A DNA stretch of 19,953 nt from Gammaproteobacteria bacterium (GTDB taxonomy: Bacteria > Pseudomonadota > Gammaproteobacteria > Competibacterales > Competibacteraceae), in assembly GCA_024234995.1 (NCBI GenBank), contig JACKNF010000027.1, forward strand, positions 1 through 19,953. The letters are read 5' to 3'. Under the pieces are notes generated by a model. The model saw only the letters and a program-made list of their open reading frames with translations. It was not told the DNA's origin and ran no database searches. This document shows positions 1-7,628 of this stretch, piece after piece. Every line of letters begins with the position of its first letter. Within the stretch, counting starts at the first letter, position 1. The position numbers and the translations under genes were made by a program.

Positions 1-83
1 ATTTGCAGCCCCAGAATGATCCGCTGGGCAGGTGGAGCCAGGTATTCGATCACGGGCCAGAGATGAAGGCGAATTGAATCCAT
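1..83 (-). CDS. N-terminus of an unrecognised protein, cut by window edge
   Basis: An ATG at 81-83 on the minus strand opens a frame that stays open to base 1. The visible 27 residues begin MDSIRLHLWPVIEYLAPPAQ and continue with a hydrophobic stretch, so a membrane-associated start is possible. No good Shine-Dalgarno is visible upstream. It would be divergent from the Slp lipoprotein gene that starts at 260. I do not recognise the family, and the piece is too short to exclude a chance open frame. Confidence 0.3.
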   Translation of the reverse strand, partial: MDSIRLHLWPVIEYLAPPAQRIILGLQ

Positions 84-259
84 GATCGGTTCTCAATACA
101 CTTCAACTGTTATCTACTGCGCGAATGCCTGCTAGGGACGTTGCATTGGTCATGTTCAGTGCAGAGGACCGCATGGGCTACTTGCTGTGGCGGCCTGGCT
201 CTAAAACCAGCTTTGCTGGAGTATCTGCCGATCTTTCTTGAAGACTCCCGGAAAAAACC

Positions 260-796
260 ATGAACCAGAACCTCCTGTTCCGTTGGCTTGGGCCACTGCT
301 TTTCGGGTGGCTGGCGGGTTGTGCGGTTCCACCGCCCATTGATGATCCGATTCAGGATGCGGATTTCCAGGGGCCGCCCTTGGCGGTGGTGCGCGCCCAG
401 CCCGATGCATTTCTCCAGATGCCGGTTCGCTGGGGTGGCGTCATTGCACGGGTGGACAACCGGCATGAGGGAACGGAACTGGAAATCGTTGAACAGCCTT
501 TAGACCGGCGCGGTTGGCCTGTTGCTGACGACGACAGCGCAGGGCGCTTTCTTGCCCAGATTCCCGGCTTTCTGGACCCGGCGATTTACGCTGTAGGACG
601 GCCGGTCACCGTCGTGGGTCTCCTGACCGGTACAACACCGGGTCAGGTCGGCGATTATCGCACTACTTTTCCCGTAGTGACCGTGGATCACCATCGGCTT
701 TGGCCAGAGCGCCGCACGCCGGAAGTGATTTATGTCCCAGATCCCTACTGGTATGGTCCCGTTTATCCCTGGGGCTACCGGCGAAGATTCTGGTAG
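260..796 (+). CDS. Slp-family outer membrane lipoprotein
   Basis: The 178-residue product starts with a lipoprotein signal peptide: a hydrophobic stretch ends in the lipobox LAGC, with the lipidated cysteine at residue 21. The mature part has the Slp pattern: an early segment about 'PDAFLQMPVRWGGVIARVDN', then a beta-rich domain with 'LEIVEQPLDRRGWP', 'GRFLAQIPGFLDPAIYAVGRPVTVVG' and a late 'YRTTFPVVTVDHHRLWP'. Slp proteins are outer membrane lipoproteins linked to starvation and stationary phase in E. coli. Their molecular role is unsettled. The C-terminus is rich in Tyr, Trp and Pro, which is common in this family. The ATG at 260 is the only start that retains the whole signal peptide. The gene is monocistronic as far as can be seen. 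Confidence 0.85.
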   Translation: MNQNLLFRWLGPLLFGWLAGCAVPPPIDDPIQDADFQGPPLAVVRAQPDAFLQMPVRWGGVIARVDNRHEGTELEIVEQPLDRRGWPVADDDSAGRFLAQIPGFLDPAIYAVGRPVTVVGLLTGTTPGQVGDYRTTFPVVTVDHHRLWPERRTPEVIYVPDPYWYGPVYPWGYRRRFW

Positions 797-1272
797 TGAT
801 TCCGGCGTTCTCTGGGGCGAGTAAGGATCAGATTTTCATACTGTAATCATGCCCCTGAACGGTAGAGCGGCCCGTGCCTGGGCAGATTTGGCTGCCGGGT
901 ACGGCGATGATCAAAGCTAGGATCTTGCGCCCCGCCGCCTTGGCAGCCCTAGAATATGCCGAAAGATAATAAGCACAAATGAATATATATAATAAAAAAT
1001 TATTTCACTCTTCATGCCATTCCGGTTTTCCGTGTGCGGGTCAAGATGAATCTACAGGGTTCACTATGGGCTGCCAGGATAAGTTTGTAAGTATTATGTG
1101 ATTATGTGGATTAAACATTGACTCTTGTCAGGCCGGACTACTATTAGTGTAATCATTCAGTCTCCTTGCCCTCTGCGCTCACCCTCAACCTCTCTCCTGC
1201 AAGCAGGCGAGGGGAGTGAACGGTTACCTGTCAGTGATAACGCTTTTTGCTTAACCCTTTGAGGATCTTCTG
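797..1272. other. 476-bp intergenic region with an AT-rich patch and a palindrome
   Basis: No convincing gene is seen. The middle (about 960-1015) is strongly AT-rich. A possible sigma-70 -35 box TTGACT lies at 1118-1123, but no matching -10 is clear. An imperfect hairpin at 1189-1214, listed separately, precedes the DUF302 gene. A 40-codon frame at 979-1101 lacks a ribosome site and recognisable content. Confidence 0.5.
1189..1214. repeat. Imperfect palindrome resembling a dispersed intergenic repeat
   Basis: The left arm runs back from 1199 and the right arm begins at 1204, giving about 11 pairs interrupted by one T-C mismatch around a short loop. The arms are CT-rich and GA-rich and lie in a longer 'CCCTCAACCTCTCTCCTGC' context. 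Elements of this shape recur between genes in many proteobacteria. Only one copy is visible here, so its repeat status is inferred from appearance. Confidence 0.4.
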
Positions 1273-1791
1273 ATGAAGAAAAATTTTCGATTGCTATTGA
1301 TTGGGTTTTTTCTAGTCATGACTTTTCCGGCATGGGCTGACAAGGGATTGATCGTTGCCGAAAGTCCGCTGAGTCCGAAGGAAACGATGGATCGCTTGGA
1401 AAAGGTCCTTGAGCAAAAGCGCATGACGGTATTTGCCCGGATCGACCATGCCGCCGCCGCGAAATCTGTTGGCGAGACGCTGCGCCCGACGGAAGTACTG
1501 ATCTTTGGCAATCCACGGGTTGGGACGAAGTTCATGGAATGCGGCCAAACGGCTGGGATTGATCTCCCCTTGAAAATGCTGGTGTGGATGGATGCCTCTG
1601 GTCAAGTGTGGCTTGGTTACGAGGATCCAGCCTCTCTGGCAGCGCGCCATGGAATTTCGCAATGTCCTGTCGTGAAAAAAATCAGCAATGCGCTCGCCGG
1701 GTTCGTAGAAGAAACCGTTGGTCCGGAGCGGCCAAGAAACCATCGGCCAAAAGCAGCACCGCCAGCTCCCCGGCAAAAGACGACTGAATGA
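1273..1791 (+). CDS. Secreted DUF302-domain protein
   Basis: The 172-residue product has a signal peptide: MKKNF, a hydrophobic core, and a likely cleavage after Ala-Trp-Ala at residue 22. A DUF302 domain follows at about residues 28-150. Typical features are the start 'SPLSPKETMDRLEKVLEQKR', 'VFARIDHAAAAKSVG', 'LRPTEVLIFGNPRVGTKFME', then 'IDLPLKMLVWMDASGQVWLGY'. DUF302 proteins form a small alpha/beta fold of unknown biochemical role and are often periplasmic. The C-terminal 20 residues are a Lys/Pro/Ala-rich tail. A GAGGA-type ribosome site lies about 8 bases before the ATG. The gene is convergent with the lactonase gene; only 71 bp separate the stops and no terminator hairpin is visible. 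Confidence 0.8.
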   Translation: MKKNFRLLLIGFFLVMTFPAWADKGLIVAESPLSPKETMDRLEKVLEQKRMTVFARIDHAAAAKSVGETLRPTEVLIFGNPRVGTKFMECGQTAGIDLPLKMLVWMDASGQVWLGYEDPASLAARHGISQCPVVKKISNALAGFVEETVGPERPRNHRPKAAPPAPRQKTTE

Positions 1792-1862
1792 TTATGTGGA
1801 GCTGAGTACAGAGAGATTGAAGCTCTTTGAGGCCAATCCAAATAGCGAGGCCAGTCCGAATA

Positions 1863-2594
1863 TCAGGGAGATTTTTGATGGGTGATAAGATTAGGAGCCC
1901 AAAATACGTCAACAGGCACGCGATCTTGGTTCAGTATTCCCCGGACAGGCATTTCTGTGGCTAAACCAGGGGTGCATGCATGCTGGTACGTCTGCCATTT
2001 CTCATGGCCCGCGATGAGTAATATGAGATGGCGGCTATCCAGCAGCGTATTCAAGGTCAACGTCATACGGACAGAGTGTTGAGCGCTGGGCGGTTGAATA
2101 AATTGGTAAGCACGCGGATTCGAAGACGCCAGGGCGTCTTGGATTCCCGGCGCGCCTGGGAACAGCGAGGCAATATGGCCGTCAACCCCCATTCCAAGGA
2201 TCACCAGATCGAACGGGCGGGGAACAGCTTTGAGGCGGCGCTCACAGGTGTTTTCGGCGGCTTCGGGTTCCCGTTCCGCTGATTTCAGACCCACAAAACG
2301 AAGTGCCTTGGCCGGACCGGTGAGTAAATGCTCGCGGACGCTTTTTTCATTGCTCTCCTCATCGGTGATGGTGACCCAGCGTTCGTCCGTGAGCGTGGCG
2401 ATCACCAGTGGCCAAGGAATAGCTGCTTTCGCCAAGCGCGAAAATAATGCCCGGGCACTGGCGCCGCCCGGTACCACTAGACTGGCTTGTCCTCGCCGCA
2501 TAGCGGCCCGGCGTAAGGTTACCGTGGTCGAGACGGCCAGCGCATTGAGCATCTGCGCGCCTTCAACAAAGCGATGTTCCGTTAAATTTGCCAT
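1863..2594 (-). CDS. pgl: 6-phosphogluconolactonase
   Basis: The 243-residue product is a DevB/Pgl-type lactonase that hydrolyses 6-phosphoglucono-1,5-lactone to 6-phosphogluconate in the cytoplasm. That step feeds the oxidative pentose phosphate and Entner-Doudoroff routes. The family hallmarks are present: the sugar-isomerase-like start with 'SLVVPGGASARALFSRL', the substrate motif 'TLTDERWV' followed by 'EESNEKSVREHLL', and the core motif 'ILGMGVDGHIASLFPG' holding the catalytic Asp-Gly-His. The late 'RMTLTLNTLLDSRHLILLIAGHEKW' is also typical. The length fits the family. The gene stands alone, without the zwf or edd usually found nearby. Its leader contains a strong two-part stem (2631-2682). 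The Shine-Dalgarno is weak. Confidence 0.93.
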   Translation of the reverse strand: MANLTEHRFVEGAQMLNALAVSTTVTLRRAAMRRGQASLVVPGGASARALFSRLAKAAIPWPLVIATLTDERWVTITDEESNEKSVREHLLTGPAKALRFVGLKSAEREPEAAENTCERRLKAVPRPFDLVILGMGVDGHIASLFPGAPGIQDALASSNPRAYQFIQPPSAQHSVRMTLTLNTLLDSRHLILLIAGHEKWQTYQHACTPGLATEMPVRGILNQDRVPVDVFWAPNLITHQKSP

Positions 2595-2630
2595 AGTGGT
2601 TAGATTGGCTTGTCATAGATGCCCATAGCT

Positions 2631-2682
2631 TATCCGGGCGAGAGCCTCTCATGTGATTTTCTCGCCGCACGTTAACCGGATA
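2631..2682 (-). promoter_or_regulatory. Structured leader upstream of pgl
   Basis: Two nested perfect 7-bp inverted repeats are visible: TATCCGG (2631-2637) with CCGGATA (2676-2682), and GGCGAGA (2637-2643) with TCTCGCC (2660-2666). In the minus-strand transcript they form one stem of about 13 bp with a 9-nt bulge on one side and a 16-nt loop. It ends 36 bases before the lactonase start codon. No run of T follows, so it does not look like a simple terminator. The function is unknown. Confidence 0.5.
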
Positions 2683-2863
2683 CCCATCAGACGCCTCACT
2701 GATAATCACGTAATAGCTGTGGCGGCAATATATAAGCTAGTAATGGGTGCTGGCGGGGGAGTGGAACTCCATACCGTGTCTCTCCGGTAACTTCATTGAG
2801 CTACTTGAAATTGTAGCAAGCGCTCTCCATCCTGCACGGTACCCTAATAATTGGATTTAAGTC

Positions 2864-3796
2864 ATGAGAAAGGCTAAAGGATTTCCGCACCTGGATGATC
2901 CCGGCATCCTTCGGGTTCCAGACCGGATTGGCCTGTTATTCGCTGTGTTAGCGGCGGCTGGTTTTTCTTTCAAGGCGATCCTGGTCAAGCTTACTTATCA
3001 GTATGGAGTCGATGCGGAAACGCTATTGGCTTTGCGCATGACCTTTAGCCTGCCGTTCTTTATGGTTATGGGTTGGATGAGCGCGCGCCGTGAACCAACA
3101 GTGCTGACACTCTACGATGGGGCATGGCTGTGCGGATTGGGGTTGTTTGGTTACTATCTGGCGAGTTATCTTGATTTTCTCGGCCTGCACTACATCAGCG
3201 CTGCATTGGAACGGCTGATCCTGTTTGTTTATCCGACCTTGGTTGTCATTCTCTCGGCCTTATTTTTCGGCCAGCCGGTCACGCGCCGGGTGCTGGGCGC
3301 GCTGGCGCTATGCTATGCGGGCATCGCCTTGGCGGTAGCGCATGATCTACGCATGGCGGGTTTGGCGCGGGATATCTTTACCGGCAGCGCTTTGGTCTTC
3401 GGCAGCGCTCTGTCTTATGCGCTCTATCTGCTGGGCAATGGGGTCGTGGTGGGCCGGCTTGGCGCTGTGCGAGTGACGGCATTTGCCTCCATCGTTGCCT
3501 GCTTACTGGCTATTGGTCAGTTTCTATTGATGCGGCCAATCTCTGCTCTCGTCCAGCCGTGGCCGGTTTACGCGCTGGCTTTGGTGATGGCGCTGTTTTC
3601 GACCGTATTACCGGTCTGGCTGGTCTCAGAAGCCATCCGCCGCCTCGGTGCTGGGCCGGTGGCCATGACCGGAAGCCTGGGGCCGGTGGTCACTCTGCTA
3701 TTAGCATGGTTCCTGCTCGGCGAGGAACTGGGTATGACACAATTGGCAGGCGCAGCCCTGGTGATTACCGGAGTGACGGTGATGGCCCGCCGCTAG
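2864..3796 (+). CDS. DMT-superfamily (EamA) transporter
   Basis: The 310-residue inner membrane protein has the ten-helix layout of EamA-domain drug/metabolite transporters: two repeats of about 140 residues. The first opens at 'IGLLFAVLAAAGFSFKAILVKL' and the second near 'IFTGSALVFGSALSYALYLLGN'. The second repeat ends with 'AMTGSLGPVVTLLLAWFLLGEEL' and 'GAALVITGVTVMARR', both characteristic of the family. The family moves small metabolites or amino acids, usually outward; the substrate cannot be read from the sequence. The N-terminal 22 residues are hydrophilic, which is a little long. No clear ribosome site precedes the ATG, so a later start is possible. It converges on the GST gene. Confidence 0.88.
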   Translation: MRKAKGFPHLDDPGILRVPDRIGLLFAVLAAAGFSFKAILVKLTYQYGVDAETLLALRMTFSLPFFMVMGWMSARREPTVLTLYDGAWLCGLGLFGYYLASYLDFLGLHYISAALERLILFVYPTLVVILSALFFGQPVTRRVLGALALCYAGIALAVAHDLRMAGLARDIFTGSALVFGSALSYALYLLGNGVVVGRLGAVRVTAFASIVACLLAIGQFLLMRPISALVQPWPVYALALVMALFSTVLPVWLVSEAIRRLGAGPVAMTGSLGPVVTLLLAWFLLGEELGMTQLAGAALVITGVTVMARR

Positions 3797-3828
3797 CCGC
3801 GGGCCTGTCAGCGGTTTAATTAGCGCCG

Positions 3829-4509
3829 TCACACCGCATCATTTTCACCAACCGGTTTGCCGCGCTCCTCTTCGGGAATGACAGCAGTTTCCGCGCATGC
3901 AGCCTGAATCCAGGTTTGCACATGATGATCTTGGCGAACCGTGCTAACGTAAGTCTTGGCTTCTTCAGGCAAGGCGATACCATAGGTGTGAAAGCGCAAG
4001 GCGACCGGCGCGAACATCGCATCGGCGCATGTAAAGCGGCCAAACAGCCAAGGACCCTCCTCGCCGCGGACTGTCTGCCGGCAGGTTTTCCAGAGGGCCG
4101 CTATCCGGCCAATTTCCGCCTGGGCCGCTTGTGAAGGCATCACGCCCAAACGCCGGGTACGGCAATTGAACGGCAGCTCCTCGCGCAATGCAGTGAAACC
4201 GGCGTGCATCTCATTGGCGGCTGACCGGGCCAACGCCCGGCGATGTGCTTCAGCCGGCCAGACCGCTGGGTAACGTTCAGCCAGGTACTCGCCGATCGCC
4301 AGTGATTCCCAGATCACTTGATCCCCATCCAGCAGGACCGGAACCCGGCCAGAAGGGGAATAGCGCGTGATTTGAGCGGTCGCATCCAGTGCATGCAAGG
4401 GAACAGAGATCTCATGAAATTCCACGCCTAAATGTTTCAGTAGCAGCCAAGGGCGCAAGGACCAAGATGAGTAGGTTTTATTGCCAATAACCAGGGTCAG
4501 AGTGGACAT
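3829..4509 (-). CDS. Glutathione S-transferase family protein
   Basis: The 226-residue cytoplasmic protein has a thioredoxin-fold N-terminal domain (about 1-80) and a helical C-terminal domain. Visible signature elements are 'NKTYSSWSLRPWLLLKHLG' with the Ser-rich active-site stretch, the cis-proline segment 'SGRVPVLLDGDQVIWESLAI' containing the Glu-Ser pair that binds the gamma-glutamyl part of glutathione, and 'LFGRFTCADAMFAPVALRF' in the C-terminal domain (N-capping box Ser/Thr-x-x-Asp). The start is supported by AGGAG six bases upstream. It lies 42 bp downstream of the DUF1127 gene on the same strand, so the two are probably co-transcribed. The substrate is unknown. Confidence 0.9.
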   Translation of the reverse strand: MSTLTLVIGNKTYSSWSLRPWLLLKHLGVEFHEISVPLHALDATAQITRYSPSGRVPVLLDGDQVIWESLAIGEYLAERYPAVWPAEAHRRALARSAANEMHAGFTALREELPFNCRTRRLGVMPSQAAQAEIGRIAALWKTCRQTVRGEEGPWLFGRFTCADAMFAPVALRFHTYGIALPEEAKTYVSTVRQDHHVQTWIQAACAETAVIPEEERGKPVGENDAV

Positions 4510-4551
4510 GAAAATCTCCTAGAGGGGTAAGCAATGCATGCGGATCAATCT

Positions 4552-4770
4552 TCAAGTGCGCCAAAATGGCTTATTGCCTTCTTGGAGCGCATCAACGCGG
4601 CTGATCCCGATGTCTTTCAACATAGCATCATCGAGAGCGAGCAAGTCTCGGCGTTGGCAGTAAACTGCATAATAATTACGCAAGCAGGCGAACACACCGG
4701 TAAGAATGGCGCCAATGCCTGAATGGTGATTGATGGGATGTTCCGGGTATAAAGCCGCATCGTGACGCAT
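4552..4770 (-). CDS. DUF1127 (YjiS-like) small protein
   Basis: The 72-residue protein ends with the DUF1127 core: 'RRDLLALDDAMLKDIGISR' followed by a basic/aromatic end KPFWRT. The N-terminal half is variable and contains a short hydrophobic stretch. The ATG at 4770 is chosen because GGAGG lies eight bases upstream; an upstream GTG at 4785 would overlap that site. DUF1127 proteins are small arginine-rich proteins, some linked in alphaproteobacteria to RNA binding and phosphate or carbon metabolism; the role here is unknown. The gene is divergent from a LysR regulator 118 bp away and lies directly upstream of the GST gene, which suggests a regulator/target arrangement. Confidence 0.85.
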   Translation of the reverse strand: MRHDAALYPEHPINHHSGIGAILTGVFACLRNYYAVYCQRRDLLALDDAMLKDIGISRVDALQEGNKPFWRT

Positions 4771-4823
4771 GGTTTGATCCTCCACTATTTCAGAGTGTCA
4801 CGATGGATCATGAAGAACGCTGA

Positions 4824-4852
4824 TTGATTTATCCAACGAATAGGTTTTATAT
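4824..4852 (+). promoter_or_regulatory. Candidate sigma-70 promoter of the LysR gene
   Basis: TTGATT at 4824-4829 and TTATAT at 4847-4852 are separated by 17 bases and resemble a -35/-10 pair. The predicted start point falls just before the LysR ribosome site and within the palindrome at 4852-4878. Confidence 0.45.
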
Positions 4853-4878
4853 GACTCATCATTTTCTATGATGAATCA
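4852..4878. promoter_or_regulatory. LysR-type operator palindrome in the LysR leader
   Basis: TGACTCATCAT (4852-4862), spacer TTTCT, and ATGATGAATCA (4868-4878) form an 11-bp inverted repeat with one mismatch. Its centre, ATCAT-N5-ATGAT, fits the T-N11-A rule of LysR-family binding sites. It overlaps the predicted transcription start and ends at the Shine-Dalgarno AGGAG (4878-4882), a position suited to autorepression. Confidence 0.5.
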
Positions 4879-4888
4879 GGAGTGCTTC

Positions 4889-5788
4889 ATGGCTGCTCAA
4901 CTCGATCCGGATCTCCTGCGTACCTTTATCGCTATCGTTGATGCCGGTGGTTTCACCTCTGCCGCACAACGGGTGCATCGTACTCAATCCGCTGTCTCCA
5001 TGCAGGTCCGGCGGCTGGAAGCCATACTGGATCGGGCATTGTTCCAGCGGGAAGGCCGCGGTGCGCAACTCACCCCAGATGGAGAGGCGTTGCTTGGCTA
5101 TGCACGCCGTTTGTTGAAGTTGCACGACGAAGCGCTCGCTGTACTGACCCGTCCCGATCTATCCGGCCTATTGCGTCTCGGTACGCCAGATGACTATGTG
5201 GGGCGGTTTCTGCCCGATATTTTGGTGCGGTTTGCCCGTGCTTTTCCGCGTGTTCAGGTCGAAGTGCATTGTGAGCCGAGTGTGAATCTACGGGGGTTGC
5301 TGGCCGCAGACCGGCTGGATTTGGCGCTGATCACCTGTACGCCTGGCGCGGAAACCGGTGAGGTATTGCGCCGGGAACCCACTGTGTGGGCAACTGCTGA
5401 GCGCCATCTAGCTCACGAAGACGAGCCATTACCGCTGGCGCTGTTTCAACCGGGTTGTCCATTTCGCGATTGGGCTCTGACCGGTCTGAGCGGATTGAAC
5501 CGCCCCTATCGCATTGCCTACACCAGTGCCAGCATCAGCGGTATTCTGGCCGCCGTGACCGCGGGGCTGGCTGTGACCGTGCTCGGTCGCAGTATCCTGC
5601 CCAGCGGGGTGCGCGCGCTCCGCACTGAAGAGGGATTTCCGCCGCTGCCGCCCGCCAGTATCACCCTGCATCGCGGCAGTTCAGTCTCGGCGGTGGCAGA
5701 ATGTCTGGCTGGTTATATGCGCGAAGGATTTGCCACCGAGGTGCTGCCCCCGTCAATGCCTGTGATGAGCCCAGCAGTTATGGCTTGA
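4889..5788 (+). CDS. LysR-family regulator (LrhA-like)
   Basis: The 299-residue DNA-binding protein has the LysR winged helix-turn-helix at about residues 5-64: 'LDPDLLRTFIAIVDAGGFTS', 'AAQRVHRTQSAVSMQVRRLE', then 'LFQREGRGAQLTPDGEALL'. The effector domain begins near 'LLRLGTPDDYVGRFLPDIL', wording typical of LrhA/PecT-like regulators. The start at 4889 is chosen over the ATG at 4868 because AGGAG lies six bases upstream of it and the earlier ATG lies inside the operator palindrome. Divergence from the DUF1127-GST pair makes that pair the likely target. It converges on the TauE/SafE gene with 19 bp between the stops. The effector is unknown. Confidence 0.9.
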   Translation: MAAQLDPDLLRTFIAIVDAGGFTSAAQRVHRTQSAVSMQVRRLEAILDRALFQREGRGAQLTPDGEALLGYARRLLKLHDEALAVLTRPDLSGLLRLGTPDDYVGRFLPDILVRFARAFPRVQVEVHCEPSVNLRGLLAADRLDLALITCTPGAETGEVLRREPTVWATAERHLAHEDEPLPLALFQPGCPFRDWALTGLSGLNRPYRIAYTSASISGILAAVTAGLAVTVLGRSILPSGVRALRTEEGFPPLPPASITLHRGSSVSAVAECLAGYMREGFATEVLPPSMPVMSPAVMA

Positions 5789-5807
5789 GAATCTTTGGCT
5801 TGCTCTT

Positions 5808-6536
5808 TTAGAACGGCCTTGCAACGCTTTGACCGATTAAGGTCAAGGCGCTTACGATGGATAATGCCAGAACAGCATGGCGGGTGTAGCCCCGGTCCAG
5901 CCAGCGGGCTAAATAAGGCGATAACCAGTAACCGGCTAACACGCCCGGCGTGAGCTGTAAGGCGAGGATCGCTTCGGATTTGCCGAAGCGTCCAGCCAGA
6001 TGCAGCGCCGTCAGCATGACTAGGCTGGACACACAGTACAGCAGGCCCAGAGTGGCGCGCAAAGCGGCGCCTTCGAGGCGTTGGTAGAACAGCGCCAGCA
6101 CAGGCGCACCGATACCGGCCGTAGTGCCCATAAAGCCTGCCAATATGCCTGCCAGACCTGCTGCTGGAGCGGAGAAGGGTAGATGCAGTCCAGCGGCACT
6201 GAGTCCAACGGCCCCCAGGACCAGAAGGCCGAACAGAAGACCTAAAGCCGCCAGTGGCAATAAAGCCACCAATGCGCCTCCTAACGTAATGCCAGCTAGC
6301 AGGCCAAGCAGCATGGCACCCAGATGCCGGTGTTGCCAATGCCCCCGGCCCCGGTAGGCCATCAATCCAGACAGGAGCAGACTGGCCGCCACGCAAGGAC
6401 CCGGCACCCAGTCCAGAGCGATCAGTGACAGCAAGGGCACCACGATCAATCCAGCGCCCAAGCCTGACGCGGCTTGCAGCACACTCCCCAGCACCATTAC
6501 CAGAATGGCCAGACCTGTGGCTAGCATAGGGGTCAT
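5808..6536 (-). CDS. TauE/SafE-family sulfite/organosulfonate exporter
   Basis: The product, about 242 residues, is an inner membrane protein with roughly eight helices in two related halves. The first half starts 'MTPMLATGLAILVMVLGSVL' and contains 'GLGAGLIVVPLLSLIALDWV'; the second contains 'AGLAGILAGFMGTTAGIGAP', the paired Gly-rich motif of the TauE/SafE family. Members export sulfite, sulfoacetate or other small anions; the substrate here is not known. A strong AGGAGG at 6547-6552 fixes translation to the ATG at 6536 or the GTG one codon earlier (6539); the open frame extends further but that part would precede the ribosome site. It converges with the LysR gene. Confidence 0.85.
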   Translation of the reverse strand: MTPMLATGLAILVMVLGSVLQAASGLGAGLIVVPLLSLIALDWVPGPCVAASLLLSGLMAYRGRGHWQHRHLGAMLLGLLAGITLGGALVALLPLAALGLLFGLLVLGAVGLSAAGLHLPFSAPAAGLAGILAGFMGTTAGIGAPVLALFYQRLEGAALRATLGLLYCVSSLVMLTALHLAGRFGKSEAILALQLTPGVLAGYWLSPYLARWLDRGYTRHAVLALSIVSALTLIGQSVARPF

Positions 6537-6710
6537 CACTTCAATTCCTCCTGATAAATCGTCCAGGCACGTTGTAGCAGCCTTCCTTCCATTTATAATG
6601 GCCAGGCCAAGGCGGAGATCGAACAGCACTTCAAACCAGAATGCTGACCGGATGCCGCTTGAACTGGGGTTTCATCACCAGCTTTGGGAAATCCGGGATG
6701 AGGGAATAGC

Positions 6711-6965
6711 ATGAAATATTGGAACTGGGCCGGAATCATGTTGCTGGTTGTGCTGGTCGCACCGGCATTGGCCGTCAACAAGTGCGTTGAAGACAGTGGA
6801 CGCATTTTTTACCAGGCTGCGCCTTGTCCGGCCAATACGCATGGCGGGGAATTGAGCCGGAACGTCAACCGGACCTTTTCTGGACAGGTCGAACGCCCGG
6901 CCACGACGGAGGTGATTACCGTTGTCCCGGATAACGCGCCGCCGCCGGTACAGAATAAGCCGTGA
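6711..6965 (+). CDS. Small secreted DUF4124-like protein
   Basis: The 84-residue product has a signal peptide (MKYWNW, hydrophobic core, cleavage near Ala-Leu-Ala at about residue 21). A short motif follows, 'VNKCVEDSGRIFYQAAPCP', of the kind seen in DUF4124 proteins: Cys, acidic-Gly turn, Tyr and Pro-Cys-Pro. The two cysteines probably form a periplasmic disulfide. The rest is low-complexity and Pro-rich at the end. A GAGGGA ribosome site lies five bases before the ATG. The biochemical function of the family is unknown. The DUF assignment rests on a short motif. Confidence 0.7.
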   Translation: MKYWNWAGIMLLVVLVAPALAVNKCVEDSGRIFYQAAPCPANTHGGELSRNVNRTFSGQVERPATTEVITVVPDNAPPPVQNKP

Positions 6966-7031
6966 TGGGCAATAGTTGCAGAAAGCCTTACCGTAACGAA
7001 ATGATCGCTTGCTGCGTGTTGACCAGTGTGA

Positions 7032-7562
7032 TCAATATAGCGTCATAACCGGCGCCAGAACGGTACGGATTTCTGCCGTGGTTAAATAGCGCGGCTGTTG
7101 CGCGCTATCTTGCAGATGGCTACACACGAGCCGGAATACATCGGGTTGACGGTCCGAATGCAGATAGAGATTCGTCGTGAACCGTAGCAACGCAGGGCCA
7201 TCATAGTCCTGCAAACTGGCATAGTGCAGACCCGTTTTCCGCTGGGAAAAGCGTTCCCATTCCTGACTAAAGCGCACAATAGTGAATCGATCAGCAACCA
7301 CGGTCCGTGGCCTTTCCTCAATGGAATAGACTTCTAAGCGGCAGATGGCCTCATAGCGGTAACGGCCGCCAATGGATGTCCCTGGCACGAATACGCCGGC
7401 CTGCCCCGATGGAATGGTTAAATTCTGGTGTAGATCGATCGGTGTGCCGGTTGGAATGCGATCACGGCGGCCGACATCCAAACCGTCCAGCACCGAGCAG
7501 GCAGCCAGGAGCAATATCCATAAAAAGAGACTGTATTTTGCGACAGGGATCGTTTTTGCCAT
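7032..7562 (-). CDS. Predicted lipoprotein of unknown function
   Basis: The product, about 176 residues, begins with a lipoprotein signal: MAKTIPVAKYS, a hydrophobic core and the lipobox LAAC with Cys at residue 22. The mature part contains 'IPTGTPIDLHQNLTIPSGQA' and a beta-rich body with two further cysteines, possibly a disulfide. I do not recognise a characterised family. The ATG at 7562 is chosen; GGAG lies very close upstream, and a TTG at 7577 is an alternative. The gene follows the sugar dehydrogenase on the same strand after about 66 bp, so they may share a transcript. Confidence 0.7.
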   Translation of the reverse strand: MAKTIPVAKYSLFLWILLLAACSVLDGLDVGRRDRIPTGTPIDLHQNLTIPSGQAGVFVPGTSIGGRYRYEAICRLEVYSIEERPRTVVADRFTIVRFSQEWERFSQRKTGLHYASLQDYDGPALLRFTTNLYLHSDRQPDVFRLVCSHLQDSAQQPRYLTTAEIRTVLAPVMTLY

Positions 7563-7628
7563 AGCTCCAGCCGCCAAGGATTTTATAGCGAATAAGTACC
7601 AGGGATAGAATGGGTCATTTGGCGGCGG

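Noticed and set aside
207..219. CCAGC-TTT-GCTGG hairpin before the Slp gene
   Set aside because: Five pairs only, no T run and no obvious link to the ribosome site.
110..466. Long minus-strand frame opposite the Slp gene
   Set aside because: It is the shadow of a GC-rich coding region, with no motif and no ribosome site.
979..1101. A 40-codon plus-strand frame in the 797-1272 gap
   Set aside because: It has no ribosome site, starts in an AT-rich patch and encodes no recognisable motif; it is probably chance.
1100..1800. GATTATGTGGA occurs at 1100-1110 and again at 1790-1800, flanking the DUF302 gene
   Set aside because: An 11-base AT-rich match is weak evidence for attachment sites and no mobile gene lies between the copies.
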